Source: Psychrobacter sp. UBA3483
GTDB lineage: Bacteria; Pseudomonadota; Gammaproteobacteria; Pseudomonadales; Moraxellaceae
Direction: 5' to 3'
Length of the DNA stretch: 64,000 bases
Assembly (NCBI RefSeq): GCF_002377905.1
Contig: NZ_DFQS01000033.1
Location: forward strand, 1-64,000
A program made the translations under genes and the position numbers. This document shows, piece after piece, positions 9,529-17,869 of this stretch (positions are counted from its first letter, which is position 1; the number at the start of each line of letters is the position of its first letter). The notes beneath the pieces are model-generated. The model ran no database searches. It was not told the DNA's origin and saw only the letters and a list, made by a program, of their open reading frames with translations.

Positions 9529-11397
9529 TTAAAGTTGTACCACTTCATATTGGCTAAACTCGTCGTTCATCATTAAACGCCGTACCAAGCGCAATGTTTT
9601 TTGTTTGCTATCAATACGCATCATGACTTTATCTCCTACTTGAAAATGGGAAGTCGGCACGATCAAACTACAAACAGTCTGTAATTGCTCATCGCCCCCA
9701 ACGACAAGCGCTGGTACAAAATGCCGACTGCGATTGTCTCTATTGTGCAGACGAATACCACAGGCGATGAGCTGATGACCAAGTACTTGCCAATCAATTT
9801 CAGGCTTTTCGTTATCCATCTCGCGCCAGCGTACCACCCCTATTGACCAGTCAGGTGACGCTGATTGATGAGGACGACATAATAAGAACAGACTCATAAT
9901 ACGCAGTGATGGCGGTTTAATAGAATCTAGCACGTCATTATTAGCAATCCTTGCTATATCTTTTATACCTTTAGGACTATAGTCTTTTTCGAGGGTATCA
10001 TTTGTCTCTCTGCTTTTTATTGATGCCTCAGGGCCAAAAAATGAATGAACGTTTTTGCACGCCATATGCTCAGCCGTTGCCACTGGTTCTTTTGGTTTGG
10101 GCAATAATCGCAAGGTACGAAAAATAGAAAAATCGTCATTATTGACAGCGCCATCATTAAATCTACCGTCAAATGTCTCTACCGCTAACCCTTTATCGTT
10201 GGCATGTTTTTTTGGCAAGGTATCGTAGCGGGGTTGCTGATAATCTGGCAGCACTTTAGCGACAATCAAACTTGATAAGCTTTGCTGGTTACTGACGCGG
10301 TAATGAATGTCATTGAATCGCGTGATGACGTAAGCCTCTTGTTTGGCACTTTGCTTGATGGGTAGTGTCAAGCGAGGCTGGATATAGCGATAGCTTAATG
10401 TCATGGCAACCGTGTTAAGCAAGCAATATTCAGCGCCTTCTCGACCTTCCTCGATAAGTTTATCCCTACGCGATTTCAAATGAGCGACCAGCGCCGCTAA
10501 CTCGATAAATACACAATCATGATGGGCATCATAAGGATTGATCGCACAATGGGCGGTCAAATACGTCGGTGCGCTGTCACTATTTAAATTGACGAACACC
10601 TTTGTCTCCGTCTGCGGCTCTACTGTTATAATAAGGTGTTCACTCCACTCTAATAGCAAACGCTGTACCATCAAGATATTGGCTCGGCGCATGGCACGCA
10701 CGTTTAACAAGCTATGCAAACATAACTGAGCATATAACTGATGGATAGTATCCGCACAGTAGGTGGTGATATAAGTACTGACATCAATATCCACTGTCCG
10801 CTGTTGGCAAGCCATATAGTAGAGCTGATTAATATTAGACCATAAGGACGCTGTAGGCTTTTGATAGCAAAGCGCTTCTTCAAACAGTAACTTTTGATAC
10901 ATCAGCAGCGTCTGATAGGTTGCAATGGCCAAAGTAATCGGCGAGGATTTGTCATTGGTAAAATAGCGCTGCCACAGATTGGTGGTTGATTGCGACTCAT
11001 TATCTGCTAAAAAAATAATCTCTCGTTTTATAACGCCGTCGTAACCCATAATCATTAAATAGTATAGCGACTTCACTTGTGCCACATAATCCAACTGATA
11101 AGCGTTGAAAGCCTGCGTCTCATAGATATAATGCTGGCGCAGCAGCGCAATCAGCTGATTGGCCGCATCCAGCACAATATTAAATAGCGTCAGACGTTGT
11201 CGATCATCTATATTTGCCGTGCGCAATTCTGTAAGCACTTGTTCTAATTGCTCTATTTGCTGCGTCTCTGTTTGCAGGGGCAACAGCGCAGCCCATTTGC
11301 GCAAATGCTGCTCATCGCTATTAAACGATCTAGGCAATGGTTGCGATAAGGGCGCATTCGTTGTTAAATACTGCTGAAATGTCGATAAATTTACCAT
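9529..11397 (-). CDS. Large protein of unknown function upstream of fimX
   Basis: A 622 aa soluble protein with no signal peptide or membrane helix. The first about 330 residues are helical and rich in Leu, Gln and Tyr. Residues about 400-470 are low-complexity and charged. The last about 120 residues look beta-rich (WSIGVVRWREMD, FVPALVVGG, FQVGDKVMMRID), and could be a divergent PilZ-like barrel, but the RxxxR and DxSxxG c-di-GMP motifs are not evident. It is encoded on the same strand 190 bases upstream of fimX, so a shared role in c-di-GMP or pilus control is plausible but inferred only from position. Confidence 0.7.
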   Translation of the reverse strand: MVNLSTFQQYLTTNAPLSQPLPRSFNSDEQHLRKWAALLPLQTETQQIEQLEQVLTELRTANIDDRQRLTLFNIVLDAANQLIALLRQHYIYETQAFNAYQLDYVAQVKSLYYLMIMGYDGVIKREIIFLADNESQSTTNLWQRYFTNDKSSPITLAIATYQTLLMYQKLLFEEALCYQKPTASLWSNINQLYYMACQQRTVDIDVSTYITTYCADTIHQLYAQLCLHSLLNVRAMRRANILMVQRLLLEWSEHLIITVEPQTETKVFVNLNSDSAPTYLTAHCAINPYDAHHDCVFIELAALVAHLKSRRDKLIEEGREGAEYCLLNTVAMTLSYRYIQPRLTLPIKQSAKQEAYVITRFNDIHYRVSNQQSLSSLIVAKVLPDYQQPRYDTLPKKHANDKGLAVETFDGRFNDGAVNNDDFSIFRTLRLLPKPKEPVATAEHMACKNVHSFFGPEASIKSRETNDTLEKDYSPKGIKDIARIANNDVLDSIKPPSLRIMSLFLLCRPHQSASPDWSIGVVRWREMDNEKPEIDWQVLGHQLIACGIRLHNRDNRSRHFVPALVVGGDEQLQTVCSLIVPTSHFQVGDKVMMRIDSKQKTLRLVRRLMMNDEFSQYEVVQL

Positions 11398-11683
11398 TAC
11401 TATCCTTAGTAATTGCGTAGGCTATCAATAGAAGTCTATCTCTAGAATTTACCTTTATAGACGACGCTTAGGCTTAAACCACTCAGGTACAAATCACTTA
11501 GCCAAAAACACTTAAGCACAAACCTCAAATCCGACCGCTAACTGCTCTACAAATAAGTCTGATCTGTGTTTTTTTAAAGATGCTGATTTATGGAATTTTT
11601 TAAACTTATCACTGAAAACGACTGTTAATAATAATTTAATCGTTATTTGTCTACTAAAATTCTGATGTACCATATTGCCTATT

Positions 11684-12691
11684 TTAAGTTTCATTGTAAA
11701 TATCAATCGGTACTTTAAAGGGTTTATTCGGTAGTTCGCGCACCAATTTTGGCACTAAATAACCAGGTAATACTGCCAGTAACGACCAATAAAGCGCAAT
11801 AGCAGCTTGCTCGTCACTATCAAAATGGGCAGCACCAGCTACCTTATCCAATACGTGTAGATAATAAGGCAGGACGCCAGCAGCAAACAAGCGCTGACTC
11901 AATGCTGTTTGCACCGTCACGCTATCATTGATACCCTTTAACAGTACCGCTTGGTTTAATAAAGTGACGCCCGCTGCGCGCGCACGCTGCAAATACTCAG
12001 CGGTCAGCGCATCAATCTCATTGGCATGATTACAATGAATCACCATCACTATTTGGCAGCGACTTTGCGACAGTCTTTCTAATAGCGCCTCATCTAAACG
12101 CGCTGGAATGACCAATGGCAAACGGGTATGCAGCCTGATGGTGGTCAGTTGCGGAATCGCCTCTAAGGTATCGAGCCAAGCAAATAAGCGTCTGTTGGTA
12201 ACATTTAACGGGTCACCGCCGCTTAAAATCACCTCGTTAATCTCAGAATGGGCGCTAATATAATTGATAATATGCTCTTTGGCATCGGCGGTTGGCATAT
12301 TGGCGCTATAGTCAAAATGCTGACGAAAACAGTAACGACAATGGATGGCGCAAGCACCCGTAATGGTTAATAAGACTCTTGATTGGTATTTATGCAGTAA
12401 ACCTTTCACCGGATTGTGCGTATTCTCGCTTAAAGGGTCTGCCACATAACCGGTCACAGCAATTTGTTCTTGTTTATTGGGCAATACTTGTTTAAGCAAA
12501 GGGTCATCAACGTCACCAACCGTCATTTTTGCCACAAAACCGCGCGGCACACGCAGCGTAAAATGTTCAGGTATATAGACCTCTGAGCGCAATGATTCAA
12601 GCTTTAGTAGCTCAAGCAACTCATCAATAGAGGTTATCGCTTCGGATAATTGCGTTTGCCAGTTTTTTTGTGTGATTAAATGGTTTATCAT
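11684..12691 (-). CDS. epmB: EF-P beta-lysylation protein EpmB (radical SAM)
   Basis: A 335 aa radical SAM enzyme of the lysine 2,3-aminomutase family. The 4Fe-4S motif CAIHCRYC gives Cys114, Cys118 and Cys121, and the GGDPL motif follows in EVILSGGDPLNV. EpmB converts alpha-lysine to beta-lysine, which EpmA attaches to a lysine of elongation factor P. The short length (335 aa, against more than 400 for catabolic aminomutases) and the divergent neighbour efp support EpmB. No epmA gene is in this window. The spacer with efp (12692-12864) must hold both promoters. Confidence 0.93.
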   Translation of the reverse strand: MINHLITQKNWQTQLSEAITSIDELLELLKLESLRSEVYIPEHFTLRVPRGFVAKMTVGDVDDPLLKQVLPNKQEQIAVTGYVADPLSENTHNPVKGLLHKYQSRVLLTITGACAIHCRYCFRQHFDYSANMPTADAKEHIINYISAHSEINEVILSGGDPLNVTNRRLFAWLDTLEAIPQLTTIRLHTRLPLVIPARLDEALLERLSQSRCQIVMVIHCNHANEIDALTAEYLQRARAAGVTLLNQAVLLKGINDSVTVQTALSQRLFAAGVLPYYLHVLDKVAGAAHFDSDEQAAIALYWSLLAVLPGYLVPKLVRELPNKPFKVPIDIYNET

Positions 12692-12864
12692 GACAACCTT
12701 ATACCTGTGCCCAAAAGCCGCTATTATACGCTCTTAGTACGTCTGCTATCAAAGCATACGAATTATTCATAAACCTCGAGCGTCATAGACAGCTTTAGCA
12801 CAGCAAGGCGCAAACCCCACATCCAATTATTGATGACAATACTTACAACCCTTAGGAGTCTTCC

Positions 12865-13437
12865 GTGGCAAGTTTTTCTACTAACGAATTTAAAGCTGGT
12901 CTCAAAGTCATGCTCGATGGCAACCCGTATGCCATTCTTGAGAATGAGTTTGTCAAACCGGGTAAGGGGCAAGCCTTTAACCGTGTCAAAATGCGCAACT
13001 TACGCAGTGGTCGCGTGCTCGAGCAGACGTTTAAATCAGGCGATAGCTTGGAAGCGGCGGATGTTATCGATACAGAAATGAACTATCTTTATAACGATGG
13101 TGAGTTTTGGCACTTTATGCACCCTGAGAGTTTTGAGCAATTACAAGCCGACAAAACCGCGGTTGGTGATGCGCTAAAATGGCTAAAAGAAAACAGTAAC
13201 GCGCTTTGCACCATCACTCTATTCAATGGTGTGCCGTTATCTATAACGCCGCCTAACTTTGTTGAACTGCAAATTACTGAAACCGATCCTGGTGTGCGCG
13301 GAGATACGTCAGGTGGTGGCGGCAAACCTGCAACCCTAGAGACAGGTGCTGTGGTACGTGTACCGTTATTTGTCCAGCAAGGTGAAGTGGTTCGTGTTGA
13401 CACCCGTACTGGTGATTACCAAACGCGCGTTAACTAA
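12865..13437 (+). CDS. efp: Translation elongation factor P
   Basis: A 190 aa protein of normal EF-P length with its three beta domains. It relieves ribosome stalling at polyproline runs. The modification loop EFVKPGKGQAF places the modified lysine at residue 34, exactly as in E. coli, and the C-terminal signature DPGVRGDTSGGGGKPATLE is intact. The start codon is GTG at 12865, fixed by AGGAG at 12854-12858. The presence of Lys34 and of divergent epmB argues for the beta-lysyl form rather than the rhamnosylated (Arg32) form. A strong terminator follows. Confidence 0.97.
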   Translation: MASFSTNEFKAGLKVMLDGNPYAILENEFVKPGKGQAFNRVKMRNLRSGRVLEQTFKSGDSLEAADVIDTEMNYLYNDGEFWHFMHPESFEQLQADKTAVGDALKWLKENSNALCTITLFNGVPLSITPPNFVELQITETDPGVRGDTSGGGGKPATLETGAVVRVPLFVQQGEVVRVDTRTGDYQTRVN

Positions 13438-13454
13438 GCGTCTTTATCTCGTTT

Positions 13455-13492
13455 AAAAAAAGCTTAACCGCTATTAGGGGTTAAGCTTTTTT
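13455..13492. terminator. Bidirectional intrinsic terminator between efp and the sensor kinase gene
   Basis: A perfect nine-pair stem, AGCTTAACC and GGTTAAGCT, has a nine-base loop, with A-run on the left and T-run on the right. It can stop efp on the plus strand and the convergent kinase gene on the minus strand. Confidence 0.85.
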
Positions 13493-13520
13493 AATGTCAA
13501 ATGCTTTTTAGATGAGGAAA

Positions 13521-15335
13521 TTATTCTTCCATCGATTGCTTATACATCAGCCAGTATTGCACCAAGGCATTAAGCTGCTCTTGTTTAAAGGGTTTGGTGC
13601 AATAATCCTGCATACCGACATCAAGATATTTTTTACGCTCACCATCCATCGCATTGGCGGTCAAGGCGATGATAGGCGGCAATGCTTGCGGGTCATAAAG
13701 CTCATGCAGTTTAATCGTCGCTTGTACACCATCCATAATCGGCATGTGATGATCCATCAAAATGACATCATACTGCTCAGGATTTAACGCAAAAACCTCT
13801 ATGGCTTGTTGTCCATCCGTGACGTGAGTGACCGTATGACCGCTATTGTTCAGTGCTTTTTTAGCAATCATGGCATTGACGCTATCATCTTCAACCAGCA
13901 ATATATGACCAATAAGCTCATGACTTGGTTCTGTCATACCAAAGTCGTTTGAGTCTTGCCAGCTCTCGTAATGCGCTTCATCGATAGGAGGTAGCGGCAA
14001 TAATACGGTGAAAGTCGTACCAATACCGACGGCACTATCTACTTCGATATAGCCGCCCATCAGCTCTACCAAAGATTTACAAACTGACAGACCTAGACCT
14101 GTTCCACCATAAAGGCGATGAGTCGATTTATTGGCTTGATCATAAGCATCAAATATCGCCTCTAAAGATTCTGGCTTGATACCGACACCGGTATCTGTAA
14201 CCTCAATACAGAGCGTCATGTCTTGATGATTAACCGAACCACTATCATCAGTATTATAATGAGACGCTTGCTCTACTTGTAGCTCATGACTGCATATAGA
14301 CTTATGATTACCGTATTTATCCTCACAAGGGTTGTTTTCCATGTGTTTAACGTCAATGGTCACCCGTCCGCCTTCACGGGTAAATTTAATGGCGTTATTG
14401 ACCAAATTCACCATGATTTGTTTGATGCGTACCGGATCACCCTTGATATAAGGCGATAATGCCTCGGTATAATGATAATCTAACGTCAAACCTCGCTGAC
14501 GGGCTTTGACCGCAAACAAACTCACCACTTCGTTACAAAGGCTCGATATATTCATCGGTATTGAATCGATGGTCATTTTGCCTGATTCAACTTTTGATAA
14601 ATCTAAAATACCGTTAATAATCGCCAATAAGTGCTCGTTTGAGACTTTAATATTATCGACGTACTCTTGTTGTTCAGCGCTCAGCTTAGTCTCAGCGAGC
14701 ATCTCAACCATACCAATGATGCCATTCATCGGCGTACGTATTTCGTGGCTCATGTTGGCCAGAAACTCTGACTTCATCTCATTAGCATGCTTGGCATGGC
14801 GCTGCTGGTCTTGAAGTTTCAAAGCATCGGCAGCCATCGCAGCAAACTGCGCCAATATATCTGCATCCTTTTCGGTAAAATCGTGGTGCGCTTGCATATC
14901 CATCAAACATAAAGAACCCAAACGATAGGTCTTGCCATCTTCTTGCATAATAATCGGCGCGCCCGCATAAAAACGCAAATATGGCGCTTCTGTCACCAAC
15001 GGGTTTTGACTAAAGCGACTGTCCTCTGTCAAATCTGGCAGTACCAAAACCTCATCCGACAGGACAGTATAATTACAAATAGCGACTTTGCGTGATGTTG
15101 TACAAATACCATCAAGCCCGTGTACCGATTTTAAATACTGGGTTTCCTCATCCATAAAGGTAATGGCTACGACTGGCATATTAAAAAACAATTTCGCAAG
15201 CTCGGTTAAACGCGCAAAAGCAGGTTCTTCATTATTGTTGAGTACCTGATATTTTTTGAGTTTACTAATACGCTCAGCGTCTTCCGCAGCGACAGGATAA
15301 CGATAACCGATTTCTGACGAGTTAGATGTAGACAA
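13521..15335 (-). CDS. Hybrid sensor histidine kinase (GAF-HisKA-HATPase-REC)
   Basis: A 604 aa cytoplasmic hybrid kinase without membrane helices. A GAF domain (about residues 25-170) precedes the H-box NMSHEIRTPMNGIIGM with His197. The ATPase domain has its N box (VNLVNNAIKFT) and G boxes (DTGVGIKP, GGTGLGLSV). A C-terminal receiver has the phosphoryl acceptor Asp528 in VILMDHHMPIMDG. The GAF type (AFARLTELAKLFFNMPVV) resembles those in soluble light- or redox-sensing kinases, but the ligand is not known. It may be co-transcribed with tcdA 21 bases upstream. No separate response regulator is nearby. Confidence 0.9.
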   Translation of the reverse strand: MSTSNSSEIGYRYPVAAEDAERISKLKKYQVLNNNEEPAFARLTELAKLFFNMPVVAITFMDEETQYLKSVHGLDGICTTSRKVAICNYTVLSDEVLVLPDLTEDSRFSQNPLVTEAPYLRFYAGAPIIMQEDGKTYRLGSLCLMDMQAHHDFTEKDADILAQFAAMAADALKLQDQQRHAKHANEMKSEFLANMSHEIRTPMNGIIGMVEMLAETKLSAEQQEYVDNIKVSNEHLLAIINGILDLSKVESGKMTIDSIPMNISSLCNEVVSLFAVKARQRGLTLDYHYTEALSPYIKGDPVRIKQIMVNLVNNAIKFTREGGRVTIDVKHMENNPCEDKYGNHKSICSHELQVEQASHYNTDDSGSVNHQDMTLCIEVTDTGVGIKPESLEAIFDAYDQANKSTHRLYGGTGLGLSVCKSLVELMGGYIEVDSAVGIGTTFTVLLPLPPIDEAHYESWQDSNDFGMTEPSHELIGHILLVEDDSVNAMIAKKALNNSGHTVTHVTDGQQAIEVFALNPEQYDVILMDHHMPIMDGVQATIKLHELYDPQALPPIIALTANAMDGERKKYLDVGMQDYCTKPFKQEQLNALVQYWLMYKQSMEE

Positions 15336-15356
15336 AATGGACTCCGTTAATTCAGG

Positions 15357-16271
15357 TCAGACGCTTGGCTTGACCGCCGCCTGTTTGAGCAATAATTGTA
15401 ATGCTTCACTAACCATCAGCATCGCGACCACTGAGGTGACGACGACCGCCGAACCATAGCCACCGCAGTGTAAACCGCCTGTTTGACAGCTTTTATCAAC
15501 ACGCGGTGGCTCTGTCGAATAGACACATTTGATGCCAAATCTCTCTTTAAGCGTACTATTAATCCCTTTTTCGTGGCGCAGTTTATTGCGTAGCTTTGCC
15601 AACAACGGATCTTGATAACTATCGCGTAAATCGCTTACACGAATTTGACTCGGGTCTATTTTACCACCTGCTCCGCCTGCACACACCAATTTTAGTTTGT
15701 TAAAACGGCAATGCAGGGCAATAGCAAGCTTAGCATTCATATCATCAACACAATCTAAAATAACAATTGGATTTTTTTGCATAGCCATTTTTGCTTGCTC
15801 GCGCGTGGGCAATAATGCTGCGACATTTTCAGGTGTTAAAAAATCATCTATCAGATTTATTTCAACTTTCGGATTAATCTCACGGATACGTGTTGCCATT
15901 GCCGCAATCTTACTTTGACCAAAGGTACTGTCTAACGCGGGTAGCTGACGATTGACATTTGACGCCACCAATATGTCCAAATCAATCAATGTAATCGTAC
16001 CAACGGCGGTGCGAGCCAGCGCTTCTGCCGCCCAAGAACCCACCCCGCCAACGCCAATGACGTAAACATGCGCTGCGGCAAAGGTATCGACAGCAGAGGC
16101 ACCATACAATGTTTGCGTGCCTTTAAAACGGCGTTCATACTGCTCGGACGAGTCATCAATCACATCGACGCTGTCAGCAGCAAGTTGTTGCTCGCTGCGC
16201 GCAGTGACCTCTTTATTAACTAAAGTATCTGTTTGCTTTATAGTTTGCTGCAATTGTGTCTCTTCGGTCAT
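15357..16271 (-). CDS. tcdA: tRNA threonylcarbamoyladenosine dehydratase TcdA
   Basis: A 304 aa member of the ThiF/MoeB/UBA E1-like family. The nucleotide loop VYVIGVGGVGSWAAEALAR starts near residue 70; VILDCVDDMNAK and the downstream GGAGGKIDP are typical of TcdA (CsdL/YgdL), which cyclises t6A to ct6A at position 37 of ANN-decoding tRNAs using ATP. It is about 35 residues longer than E. coli TcdA because of an N-terminal extension rich in Gln, Thr and Glu; an internal start is possible but no better methionine lies before the domain. The membrane-like C-terminal helix (VVTSVVAMLMVSEALQLLL) is usual for the family. Confidence 0.9.
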   Translation of the reverse strand: MTEETQLQQTIKQTDTLVNKEVTARSEQQLAADSVDVIDDSSEQYERRFKGTQTLYGASAVDTFAAAHVYVIGVGGVGSWAAEALARTAVGTITLIDLDILVASNVNRQLPALDSTFGQSKIAAMATRIREINPKVEINLIDDFLTPENVAALLPTREQAKMAMQKNPIVILDCVDDMNAKLAIALHCRFNKLKLVCAGGAGGKIDPSQIRVSDLRDSYQDPLLAKLRNKLRHEKGINSTLKERFGIKCVYSTEPPRVDKSCQTGGLHCGGYGSAVVVTSVVAMLMVSEALQLLLKQAAVKPSV

Positions 16272-16323
16272 AACAAATTAAAGCTCGATTAAAAGGTTGT
16301 TTATTATTAATAAGTATCTTGGA

Positions 16324-17319
16324 CTACTCTTGAACTGGATAACGCCAATCGGTACGTAAAGCATTGCAACTGTTGTGCCAAAATTGCTCGGCAAGCGTCT
16401 CGGTTGGCACAGCAAGTAATTCACTTAAACTGCCTAATACATAAGGTAAGTTGGCTGGGACATTTCTATCATGAGCGGGTGCATCGCCCCATTCATCATC
16501 TGGGCTTTGGCCAAGTGCTGACTGACTACCGCTCGAAACTTGACACATTATCGGCGTCATATCTGGGCAATCTGTCTCGATGACCAAACATTCAATACCA
16601 TAAGTATCGACCGCTGCTTGAATCGCACGGCGCAGCTTTTTGGCATTTGGATTGGTCACCTGACCGGTCACCCCAAGTTTAAAGCCCAGTTTTACAAAGG
16701 CTTTTGCTTCTTGTTCACCGCCACTAAAACTATGGGCAACGCCGCCAAGCTCATGAGCATCATAGTCATGCGCCTTTAACAACGCCAATGCTTCAGCATG
16801 CGCTTTACGGATATGTAGCATCACAGGTAACTGCTGGCTCACCGCCATATCCAATTGGGCTTTAAAAAAACGCGCTTGCTTGGCGACCATATCAGGCTGT
16901 TTCATCTCATCCGTAAAGGTATCAAAGCCGATTTCACCGATGGCCAAAGGACGTTTGTCATTTAACATCTGCGCCATGTTTTCTAAATGCTCATCCGTAT
17001 GATTATCGATATAAAAAGGATGCAAGCCTAGGGCAATATGCGCATGCAGAGAGATTTCTTTTTGCTCAAATGTCTGTCCTGCAATAGCGTGCACCTGTTT
17101 ATTAATAAATTCTTTAGTTGCGTATAAACGGTCAAAATGCCGTTGTAAATACCCTACCAATACCAAATGGCGCACGCCTCGCTGATACGCTTTTTGTATT
17201 TGCTCCTCTCTGTCGACATCAAACACGGGAGCGTCAAAATGGGTATGGGTATCAATGAGAGGAAAAATTGTAGGCAATTTCTCATTAGCGTTAAATGAGG
17301 CGTAAATCGCAGTCATCAA
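16324..17319 (-). CDS. TatD-family metal-dependent hydrolase
   Basis: A 331 aa TIM-barrel hydrolase. The first metal motif THTHFDAPVFD is near residue 24, a metal-ligand glutamate is in IGEIGFD, histidines follow in MLHIRKAH and VAHSFSGG, and a terminal aspartate is in VIETDCPD. TatD proteins are Mg-dependent 3'-5' DNases or deoxyribonuclease-like enzymes used in DNA turnover and repair. It is about 60 residues longer than E. coli TatD, with an insertion around residues 270-295 (SSGSQSALGQSPDDEW). Which paralogue it is (TatD, YcfH or YjjV) cannot be settled by eye. Confidence 0.85.
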   Translation of the reverse strand: MMTAIYASFNANEKLPTIFPLIDTHTHFDAPVFDVDREEQIQKAYQRGVRHLVLVGYLQRHFDRLYATKEFINKQVHAIAGQTFEQKEISLHAHIALGLHPFYIDNHTDEHLENMAQMLNDKRPLAIGEIGFDTFTDEMKQPDMVAKQARFFKAQLDMAVSQQLPVMLHIRKAHAEALALLKAHDYDAHELGGVAHSFSGGEQEAKAFVKLGFKLGVTGQVTNPNAKKLRRAIQAAVDTYGIECLVIETDCPDMTPIMCQVSSGSQSALGQSPDDEWGDAPAHDRNVPANLPYVLGSLSELLAVPTETLAEQFWHNSCNALRTDWRYPVQE

Positions 17320-17367
17320 TAGCCTCCAAATTTAATGGTTTTCATTATTTTTCTTAAATATAGACGT

Positions 17368-17547
17368 TTATTTTAAATTAGAGACTTTATTAGCTGCTTT
17401 TTCGTCAGGCACTTTATCATCGTTATTATGATTTGATAATTGGCTATCGGCCTTTTTACTACTACGCCGCGGAATCAGTAATAAAGCCATGGTAACCGCA
17501 CTTAAGGCTAACCATTTCTTTTTCTTTTCATTATCAAGATTGCTCAT
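17368..17547 (-). CDS. Small single-helix membrane protein, 59 aa
   Basis: An ATG at 17547 opens a 59-codon frame ending in TAA at 17368. It encodes MSNLDNEKKKKW, one hydrophobic helix (LALSAVTMALLLIP), then arginines and a polar lysine- and asparagine-rich tail. The positive residues on both sides of the helix and the lack of a cleavage site suggest a small inner-membrane protein with a cytoplasmic tail. I do not recognise a family. The ribosome site is weak. It sits 48 bases upstream of tatD on the same strand and could be translated from the same message. Confidence 0.5.
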   Translation of the reverse strand: MSNLDNEKKKKWLALSAVTMALLLIPRRSSKKADSQLSNHNNDDKVPDEKAANKVSNLK

Positions 17548-17762
17548 TAGTGGCGCCTATAGGTTCTAGCTACTTTTAAGATTCTAGCTATTTTTACTAT
17601 TAACTTAAAAATCACTAACTTAACCCAGTCTACTTAAAGGACAGTTATTTAAATAATTATCTTAAAAAATTGCTTATAAAAGCAATATGTTATTAGATTC
17701 ACTCTAATTATACGCTCCTCTAAAATGTACTGTGTTTATCTGTGTTATGAATACGCAAGCTA

Positions 17763-17791
17763 ATGTACGGCAGCGCTATCATGCCGTACAT
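17763..17791. repeat. Perfect inverted repeat downstream of gspD
   Basis: ATGTACGGCA and TGCCGTACAT pair over ten bases around a nine-base loop. It has no T-run on either strand, so it is more likely a transcript-stabilising hairpin than a classical terminator. Confidence 0.55.
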
Positions 17792-17811
17792 TTACTGATG
17801 AGATGGGCTGT

Positions 17812-17869
17812 ATTCTAATCAAGAAGTTAGCGCCTGCGTTATCCATTCGCAAGCGCTCTATATTAGAAT
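17812..17869. repeat. Nested hairpin abutting the gspD stop codon
   Basis: An outer pair ATTCTAAT/ATTAGAAT encloses an inner pair AGCGCCTGCG/CGCAAGCGCT with one mismatch. The structure ends at base 17869, next to the gspD stop codon (17870-17872). It probably forms the 3' end of the gspNCD message. Confidence 0.5.

Noticed and set aside
11512..11706. 64-codon frame after epmB
   Set aside because: It overlaps the epmB 3' end, has no clear ribosome site and no recognisable features.
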